Shown piece after piece: positions 43,092-49,961 of a DNA stretch of 49,961 nt. The notes beneath the pieces were generated by a model that worked only from the letters and a program-made list of their open reading frames with translations, searched no databases and was not told the DNA's origin. A program made the translations under genes and the position numbers. This stretch comes from Parvibaculum sp. (GTDB lineage: Bacteria > Pseudomonadota > Alphaproteobacteria > Parvibaculales > Parvibaculaceae), in contig JARLIS010000041.1 of assembly GCA_031291615.1 (NCBI GenBank), positions 1 to 49,961 on the forward strand, given 5' to 3'. Position 1 is the stretch's first letter. Every line of letters begins with the position of its first letter.

Positions 43092-44096
43092 ATGAAAACG
43101 GTGAACGCGTCCGGCGAAGCCATGATCGCCATCGACGGGCTGACGAAGCGCTTCGGCCCCTTCACGGCTGTCGACAATATCAGCTTCACGGTTGCGCGCG
43201 GCGAAGTGCTCGGCTTTCTCGGGCCGAACGGCGCGGGCAAATCGACGACGATGAAGATGATCACCGGCTTTCTCGCGCCGAGCGAGGGCACGGCGCGCGT
43301 CTGCGGGCATGATGTCGTCACCGACCAGCTCGCCGCCCAGCGCATGATCGGCTATCTGCCGGAAGGCGCGCCCGCCTATAGCGACATGACGCCGCGCGGC
43401 TTTCTCAAATTCATCGCCCGTGTGCGCGCGCTTTCGGGCGCGGCCGCCGACAAGGCGATCGACGAAGCCGTCGAGGCGACGGAACTTCAGGGCGTGCTCG
43501 ACCAGCCCATCGACACGCTGTCGAAAGGCTTTCGCCGCCGCGTCGGGCTCGCGCAGTCGATCCTGCACAATCCGCCCGTGCTCATCATGGACGAGCCGAC
43601 GGACGGTCTCGATCCCAACCAGAAGCATGAGGTGAGGAAACTCATCGCGCGCATGTCGCCCGACAAGGCGATCATCATCTCGACGCATATTCTCGAAGAG
43701 GTCGACGCGATCTGCAGCCGCGCGCTCATCATCGATCGCGGCCGCATCGTCGCCGACGGCACGCCCGCCGAACTCACCGCGCGTTCGCGCTATCACAACG
43801 CCGTGTCGCTGACGCTTGGCGGCCAGCTCACGGTCGCGGCGGCGGAAGCGCTGAAGCGCATTCCGGGCGTCGCCAGCATCGACATCGTGCCGCGCGGCAC
43901 CGAAACCGTGCTGACGCTCTTTCCGGCGCGTGACATTTCCGGCGACACGACCATCGTCGACACGGTGGCGCGGATGGCGCGCGAGGAAAACTGGCCGGTC
44001 CGCGCGCTTTTCAGCGAAGCCGGACGGCTCGACGAGGTGTTCCGCAAGCTGACGCGCGGCGACACGGAAGACCTGCCCGGAAAGAGCGCCGCATGA
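43092..44096 (+). CDS. ABC transporter ATP-binding protein (GldA-like)
   Basis: 334 residues. Walker A GFLGPNGAGKSTTMKMI, ALSGA and the signature region LSKGFRRRVGLAQSIL, Walker B VLIMDEPTDGLDP, and the C-terminal extension of the CcmA/NatA/GldA group (IRARSRYHNAVSLTL..., about 230-334) that couples to permease. Start ATG 43092 (an in-frame ATG at 43122 is also possible). First of four genes that overlap or sit close together and are probably one operon. The substrate is unknown. Confidence 0.92.
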   Translation: MKTVNASGEAMIAIDGLTKRFGPFTAVDNISFTVARGEVLGFLGPNGAGKSTTMKMITGFLAPSEGTARVCGHDVVTDQLAAQRMIGYLPEGAPAYSDMTPRGFLKFIARVRALSGAAADKAIDEAVEATELQGVLDQPIDTLSKGFRRRVGLAQSILHNPPVLIMDEPTDGLDPNQKHEVRKLIARMSPDKAIIISTHILEEVDAICSRALIIDRGRIVADGTPAELTARSRYHNAVSLTLGGQLTVAAAEALKRIPGVASIDIVPRGTETVLTLFPARDISGDTTIVDTVARMAREENWPVRALFSEAGRLDEVFRKLTRGDTEDLPGKSAA

Positions 44097-44827
44097 GAGA
44101 GCTTGTCGCCGTTTTCCGCCGCGAGCTTGGCGGCTATTTCGCAACGCCGCTCGCCTTCGTCTTCATCGTGATCTTCCTGTTCACGATGGGCGCCTTCACC
44201 TTCTACATGGGCGGCTATTTCGAGAGCGGCCAGGCCGATCTCCAGATCTTCTTCAACTTCCATCCCTGGCTTTATCTCTTCCTCATCCCGGCCATCTCGA
44301 TGCGGCTCTGGGCGGAAGAGCGCCGCACGGGCTCCATCGAGCTGCTGCTGTCGCTGCCCGTGCCGCTCTGGGCGGCTGTGCTCGGCAAGTTTCTCGCCGC
44401 CTGGGCCTTTTCCGGCATCGCGCTTGCGCTCACCTTTCCGATGTGGCTGACCGTCAACTATCTCGGCCATCCGGACAATGGCGTCATCTTTGCGGGCTAT
44501 GTCGGCAGCTTCTTCATGGCGGGCGGCTATCTCGCCATCGGCTCGTGCCTTTCGGCGACGACGCGCAATCAGGTGATCGCCTTCGTCGTCAGTGTGGTCG
44601 TCTGCTTCCTGTTCACGATTTCGGGCTTGCCGCTCGTCACCGACTTTTTCTCGAGCTGGGCGCCGCAACAGGTGCTGAACACCATCGCTTCCTTCTCGTT
44701 CCTGACGCATTTCACGGCGATCACGCAGGGCGTCATCGATCTCCGCGACATCATCTACTTCTTCACGCTGATCGCCTCCTGGCTCATCGCCACGGGCGTC
44801 GTCGTCGATATGAAGAAGGCGGGGTAG
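44093..44827 (+). CDS. ABC transporter permease (GldF-like)
   Basis: 244 residues, about six membrane helices. RELVAVFRRELGGYFATPLAFVFIVIFLFTMGAFTFYMGGYFESGQADLQIFFNFHPWLYLFLIPAISMRLWAEERRTGSIELLLSLPV is characteristic of ABC-2/GldF permeases. The start overlaps the ATPase stop by 4 bp (ATGA). In Flavobacteria, GldA/GldF/GldG support gliding; in alphaproteobacteria the system is widespread but unassigned. Confidence 0.92.
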   Translation: MRELVAVFRRELGGYFATPLAFVFIVIFLFTMGAFTFYMGGYFESGQADLQIFFNFHPWLYLFLIPAISMRLWAEERRTGSIELLLSLPVPLWAAVLGKFLAAWAFSGIALALTFPMWLTVNYLGHPDNGVIFAGYVGSFFMAGGYLAIGSCLSATTRNQVIAFVVSVVVCFLFTISGLPLVTDFFSSWAPQQVLNTIASFSFLTHFTAITQGVIDLRDIIYFFTLIASWLIATGVVVDMKKAG

Positions 44828-44831
44828 CGCG

Positions 44832-46775
44832 ATGAAACAGGCGCATCTCCGCTCCGGCTACCGCGTTCTCACGCTCGCGCTCCTCGCGGTGCTGTTCATC
44901 GCGGTCAATCTCTTCTCGAACATCGTCTTCCGTTCGGCGCAGATCGACCTCACGCAGAACAGGCTGTTCACGCTTTCGCAGGGCACGGAAAACGTGCTCG
45001 CCAAGATCGACGAGCCGATCACGCTGAAATTCTTCTATTCGGAATCGCTCGCCAACGATTTTCCGCAGGTGCGCACCTATGCCAATCGCGTGCGCGACAT
45101 GCTGGAGGAAATCCGCGACCGCTCGCATGGCAAGATCGTGCTCGAAGTGGTCGATCCCGAGCCCTTCTCCGAGCAGGAAGACCTTGCCATGTCGCTCGGC
45201 CTCAAGGGCGCGCGGACGACCGAGGGCGAGGTCATCTATTTCGGTCTCGTCGGCACCAATCTGGTCGACGGCATCGAGGCGATCCCCTATTTCGCCGATG
45301 CGCGCCAGCAATATCTCGAATATGACGTGACGCGGCTCATACAGAATCTGAGCCGGCCGAAAAAGCCGGTGCTCGGGATCGTGACCAACCTGCCGATGGA
45401 TACGGGCGCGGGCGGCCTGATGGAAGCGATGCGCGGCCAGTCGCAGCCCTTCATGATCTATCAGGAATTGCAGGACCGCTTCGAGATCAATTTCCTCGAA
45501 CAGGATTTCGTCAAGGTGCCGAAGGATGTGGATGTGCTGATGATCGCGCATCCCAAGCAGCTCAACGAGCGCACGCTTTACGCCATCGACCAGTTCGTGA
45601 TGCGCGGCGGCCGGGTGCTTGCCTTCGTCGATCCGCATTCGGAGGTGAGCCTTACCGCTGGCTCGAACGGCCAGCCGGTGCAGGGCTATACCGAAGCCTC
45701 CGACCTCGCGCCGCTGCTCAAGGCCTGGGGCGTCGATTTCGACTCCAAGCATATTGTCGGCGACCGCAAGCTCGCCATGCGCGTGCAGACGGGCCTCGAT
45801 GCGCGGCGCGGCCAGAGCGACTATGTGCTCTGGATGTCGATCCCCAAGGGCGAGCTCGACCAGAACGACATCGTCACCGCCAATCTCGATCATCTCAATC
45901 TGGCGACCGTCGGCTCGCTGAAGCCCGTCGCCGGGGCGACAACGCATTTCACGCCGCTCTTCTGGTCGTCGGACGATGCGGAGCTCTACGACCTCGCCTA
46001 TGTGAAGTCGGGCCCGACGCCCGACGATCTCCTGCGCGGCTTCAAGCCGACGGGGGAGCGCTATGTCATCGGCGCGCGCGTTTCAGGCCCGCTCAAGAGC
46101 GCCTTTGCCGCCATGCCCGACATGACCAGGGATTCGACAGGCGGCGCGACCGATCCGACGCGCAAATCCGACGCCAATGAAACGCCCGAGACCTATCAGG
46201 CCGGAACGAAGGGCGATGCGAACATCATCGTCGTCGCCGACAGCGATATTTTCGACGACCGTTTCTGGGTGCAGATTCAGGGCGACGGCAATGACCGCGT
46301 GGCGCAGCCCATCGCGGACAATGCACAGTTCGTGCTTTCGGCCATCGACAATCTGATGGGCTCGGACGACCTCATCTCGCTGCGCGCGCGCGAGCGGGCG
46401 GACAGGCCCTTCACGGTCGTCGACAATCTGCGCCGCGACGCCGAGCGGCACTTCCTCGCCGAGCAGGAGCGCCTGAAGACGAAGATCGCCGACACCGAGC
46501 AGAAGCTCGTCGCGCTTCAGACGCCGGGCGCGGCCGACGCTTCGGCCGATCCCCATGCGCAGGAAGAGATCGTCCAGTTCCGCAGCGAGCTTCTGCAAAG
46601 CCGCAAGAGCCTGCGCGACGTGCAGCGCAATCTGCGCCGCAACATCGACAGCCTGGCGACCGCCGTGCGCTTCATCAATGTGGCGCTGATGCCGATCCTC
46701 ATTGCGCTCTTCGCGCTGGGGCTTGCCGTCATCCGCTATCGCCGCCGCAAGGCGCGCGCCGAAAAGGGAGCGTGA
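44832..46775 (+). CDS. GldG family ABC-type transport auxiliary protein
   Basis: 647 residues. An N-terminal helix (about 10-30, VLTLALLAVLFIAVNLFSNIVF), then RSAQIDLTQNRLFTLSQGTENVLAKIDEPITLKFFYSESLANDFPQVRTYANRVRDMLEEI, the GldG/DUF4350-like extracytoplasmic domain, and a C-terminal coiled region (about 540-615) before a last helix (IRYRRRKARA tail). Probably in the inner membrane, facing the periplasm and working with the ATPase and permease. Starts 5 bp after the permease. Confidence 0.9.
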   Translation: MKQAHLRSGYRVLTLALLAVLFIAVNLFSNIVFRSAQIDLTQNRLFTLSQGTENVLAKIDEPITLKFFYSESLANDFPQVRTYANRVRDMLEEIRDRSHGKIVLEVVDPEPFSEQEDLAMSLGLKGARTTEGEVIYFGLVGTNLVDGIEAIPYFADARQQYLEYDVTRLIQNLSRPKKPVLGIVTNLPMDTGAGGLMEAMRGQSQPFMIYQELQDRFEINFLEQDFVKVPKDVDVLMIAHPKQLNERTLYAIDQFVMRGGRVLAFVDPHSEVSLTAGSNGQPVQGYTEASDLAPLLKAWGVDFDSKHIVGDRKLAMRVQTGLDARRGQSDYVLWMSIPKGELDQNDIVTANLDHLNLATVGSLKPVAGATTHFTPLFWSSDDAELYDLAYVKSGPTPDDLLRGFKPTGERYVIGARVSGPLKSAFAAMPDMTRDSTGGATDPTRKSDANETPETYQAGTKGDANIIVVADSDIFDDRFWVQIQGDGNDRVAQPIADNAQFVLSAIDNLMGSDDLISLRARERADRPFTVVDNLRRDAERHFLAEQERLKTKIADTEQKLVALQTPGAADASADPHAQEEIVQFRSELLQSRKSLRDVQRNLRRNIDSLATAVRFINVALMPILIALFALGLAVIRYRRRKARAEKGA

Positions 46776-46777
46776 AC

Positions 46778-47890
46778 GTGGCGGGATGGTTCGAGACGCT
46801 CCGGACGGACAAGCCCTTGCGCAATCTGGCGCTGCTGGCGGGCGCGACGCTTATCGCGGTCGTCGCCGCAACCGCGGCCGTCCTCGTTCAGGCGGAAGGC
46901 GTGCGCGCGAAGTTCACGCCCACGGCCATGTATCCGGGCCTCGAAACGCGGCTCGATCAGGTGGCGAAGATCGAATACACGCTGGCGCGCGGCATGCGCG
47001 CGCCGGACAAGATCACGCTTGTCAGGGGCGCCGACGGGCGCTGGACGGTTGCCGAGCGCAAGAACTATCCCGCCAATCAGGATCTCGTCCGCAAGGCGCT
47101 GGTCGGCGTCTCCGAACTCAGCCTTTACGAGCCGCGCACCGCGCGCCCCGACTGGCATCGCAATCTCGGTCTGCTCGCGCCGGAAGATCTCGGCAGCGCG
47201 ACGCGCGTCCAGTTCTTCGGCAAGGACGGCAAGGCCATGGCGGCGCTTCTCGCCGGCAAGGTGCCGGACCAGACGAGCGATGCGCGCGGGCAAGGCATGA
47301 TCTATGTCCGGCGCGACGGCGAGAACCAGACATGGCTCGCGCGCGGCCGCCTGCCGCTGTTCCAGACGGCGCAGGACTGGCTCGACACCACATTCCTCGG
47401 GCTGAAGAGCGGCGATGTCAGGCGCGTCACGCTCTGGGCCGGCACCGATCATCCGGTCGTCATGTCGCGCGCGTCGAAAGACGACACGGATTTCGCGCTC
47501 GAAAATGTTCCCAAGGGCCGCGTCACGCGCGGCGCGCCCGTCGTCAACGGCGTTGCGAATACGGCCGCCGACCTCACCTTCGACGACGCCGTTCCCGTCG
47601 CCTCGCTCGATTTTCCGGCGACCTCGCCCCAGGTCGTCATCGAGACCTTCGACGGCGTCAGGATCACCATGGTCATCACCGGCGGCGGCGGCGCGCTCTG
47701 GGCGAAGATCGCGGCCGCCGCAGATCCGGCGCTGCTTGCGCCCGGCATCGACGAGAAGGCCGCCGAGACGCGCGCCAGGGAGATCGACGCCCGCGTGTCG
47801 CCCTGGGCCTACAAGCTGCCGCAGGCGGCGGGCGGCCAGTTCACGCAGTCGATGGACCTGCTGACGCATGAGGACGGGCCGGCGAAGTAG
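46778..47890 (+). CDS. DUF4340 domain protein
   Basis: 370 residues. An N-terminal helix (about 14-35, LALLAGATLIAVVAATAAVLV) is followed by KIEYTLARGMRAPDKITLVRGADGRWTVAERKNYPANQDLVRKALVGVSELSLYEPRTARPDWHRNLGL, the DUF4340 pattern of periplasmic repeats. It is regularly the last gene of GldA/F/G operons. I chose GTG 46778 because GGGAG lies 7 bp before it; a GTG at 46772 overlaps the upstream stop but leaves no spacing to that site. Function unknown. Confidence 0.88.
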   Translation: MAGWFETLRTDKPLRNLALLAGATLIAVVAATAAVLVQAEGVRAKFTPTAMYPGLETRLDQVAKIEYTLARGMRAPDKITLVRGADGRWTVAERKNYPANQDLVRKALVGVSELSLYEPRTARPDWHRNLGLLAPEDLGSATRVQFFGKDGKAMAALLAGKVPDQTSDARGQGMIYVRRDGENQTWLARGRLPLFQTAQDWLDTTFLGLKSGDVRRVTLWAGTDHPVVMSRASKDDTDFALENVPKGRVTRGAPVVNGVANTAADLTFDDAVPVASLDFPATSPQVVIETFDGVRITMVITGGGGALWAKIAAAADPALLAPGIDEKAAETRAREIDARVSPWAYKLPQAAGGQFTQSMDLLTHEDGPAK

Positions 47891-47897
47891 CGGCGGT

Positions 47898-48620
47898 CTA
47901 GCGGTTCGGATCGTCGATGCGTGCCGCGCCGAGTATCGGGCCCTGGCCATCCATTTGCAGCAATGCGACTTTTGCTTCGCCTTCGGCATTGGCGAGATCG
48001 GCCTTGGACAGCGGAATGTCGAGCGCTGAGCCCGTCCAGGCGCCAAGCGGCTTCATGTCGCGCACGGCGTTCATGTAGAGGATCGTCTCGCCGCGATTTT
48101 CGCCCCGGGCAATGGTGACGTTCGCGGCCTTGCGATAGCGGATGAGCCAGAGTGTCGCCTTTGTCTTTCGGGGCGAGGCGGCGAGGACGAGTTTCGCCGA
48201 TCCATCCTGCTCGACAAGGCGGATATCGACAGAGGGATTGCCGCTCGCGCGCGCGATCTTGCCGTCGATATCGCTTTCCTCATTGCCGACGCCTTCGCTC
48301 GTGCCGTCGATCACCATTTGCGGCGTGTAGACGTTCGGCAGGCCGAGCGATGCCGCATAGCCGCGCTGGCGTGCGGTGAATGAGGGATCGTCCAGCGTGT
48401 CCTTCCAGCCGAGCCTGTCCCAATAGTCCACATGAAAAGCGAGCGGCAGAACATCCGTGCGTTTCACCAGCTTGCGGAGATAGGCGTCGGCCGGCGGGCA
48501 GGACGAACAGCCCTGGCTGGTGAAGAGTTCGACGACGACGGGCCGCGCCGAAGCGAGCGCCGGTGCGGCGCAGATCAGGAAGAGGAAGGCGGCGATTGCC
48601 GCAGGGGTCAAATATCTCAT
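47898..48620 (-). CDS. DUF1223 (thioredoxin-like) exported protein
   Basis: 240 residues. Signal peptide (about 1-22, ending PALASA), then the DUF1223 motif VVELFTSQGCSSCPPADAYLRKLV with the CxxC Cys-Ser-Ser-Cys, then HVDYWDRLGWKDTLDDPSFTARQRGYAASLGLPNVYTPQMVIDG. The fold is thioredoxin-like, so a periplasmic redox role is likely, but the substrate is unknown. Convergent with the DUF4340 gene (7 bp apart). Confidence 0.9.
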   Translation of the reverse strand: MRYLTPAAIAAFLFLICAAPALASARPVVVELFTSQGCSSCPPADAYLRKLVKRTDVLPLAFHVDYWDRLGWKDTLDDPSFTARQRGYAASLGLPNVYTPQMVIDGTSEGVGNEESDIDGKIARASGNPSVDIRLVEQDGSAKLVLAASPRKTKATLWLIRYRKAANVTIARGENRGETILYMNAVRDMKPLGAWTGSALDIPLSKADLANAEGEAKVALLQMDGQGPILGAARIDDPNR

Positions 48621-48710
48621 GGGCCAAATATAGGGAGCCCGGAGCGGGAGGGGATAACATTCCCGTGAGAGCGCCCTCACGATGGCGTGAGCTTCCCGCG
48701 CCCGCGCAAA

Positions 48711-48742
48711 GAAAAAGGGCGCCCGTTGCGGGGCGCCCTTTC
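48711..48742 (-). terminator. terminator downstream of acnA
   Basis: AAAGGGCGCCC (48714-48724) pairs with GGGCGCCCTTT (48731-48741) around GTTGCG. On the minus strand the stem is followed by a TTTTTC tract, so it ends the acnA transcript before the DUF1223 gene. Confidence 0.88.
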
Positions 48743-48762
48743 CATCGATCCTTTATCCCCGC

Positions 48763-49961
<1,199 letters not shown>

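Overview
The window is a gene-dense, GC-rich stretch of a bacterial chromosome, most likely from an alphaproteobacterium (Rhizobiales-like; a Parvibaculum-type fatty-acid degrader would fit, but this is inference). The gene content supports this: an invasion-associated-locus-B protein, DUF2794, a YjhX-family protein, the tesA/ybbA/ybbP-type cluster, several acyl-CoA and SDR enzymes, and GGC/GCG-rich codon use. I see no phage, transposase, integron or CRISPR array. Both ends cut a gene: a CoA-transferase at the left and aconitase at the right.

Layout. 1-3356: CoA-transferase (partial), an FMN-binding PPOX-like protein, a 40-residue entericidin-like lipoprotein and a subtilisin autotransporter. 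3381-4998: bacterioferritin and its ferredoxin (iron storage and release), divergent from a periplasmic PCu(A)C copper chaperone. 5382-11276: three exported proteins, DUF1302, DUF1329 and a YCF48/BNR propeller, separated by strong terminators and long leaders, with codon use pointing to high expression. 11425-15454: enoyl-CoA hydratase, two acyl-CoA-dehydrogenase-fold enzymes and an SDR. 15580-17685: a glutamine amidotransferase and a sorbosone-dehydrogenase-like propeller. 17836-20842: tRNA-Ala(CGC), YggT, DUF167, folD behind a ZTP riboswitch, and an aldo/keto reductase. 20870-25301: YjhX-like protein, a degenerate beta-lactamase-fold membrane protein, a Tag-like glycosylase, pyrophosphatase and argG. 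25501-31545: a DsbA-fold isomerase, a monooxygenase-domain protein, rlmN, an IalB protein, a quinone oxidoreductase, a degenerate SGNH protein and a serine hydrolase. 31521-37293: PPOX, DUF1232, an HSD10-type SDR, type II NADH dehydrogenase, pterin dehydratase, a zincin, thpR and a Tas-like reductase. 37335-42615: tesA divergent from an ABC ATPase/permease pair, a BI-1 protein and DUF2794. 42778-47890: a structured RNA or leader, then a four-gene GldA/GldF/GldG/DUF4340-type ABC operon. 47898-49961: DUF1223 and the 3' part of acnA.

Most enzymes are housekeeping or lipid and redox metabolism. The signals most worth following are RNA and regulatory elements: a clear ZTP riboswitch whose expression platform hides the folD ribosome site, and an undescribed 23-bp hairpin followed by a terminator that repeats the hairpin's CCCGGTTCCC strand, upstream of the ABC operon. 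Also notable are the repeated TATACGGATT sites and an AT-rich palindrome around the DUF1302/DUF1329 genes, and two proteins (21291-22838 and 29553-30275) that keep a hydrolase fold but have lost their catalytic residues.
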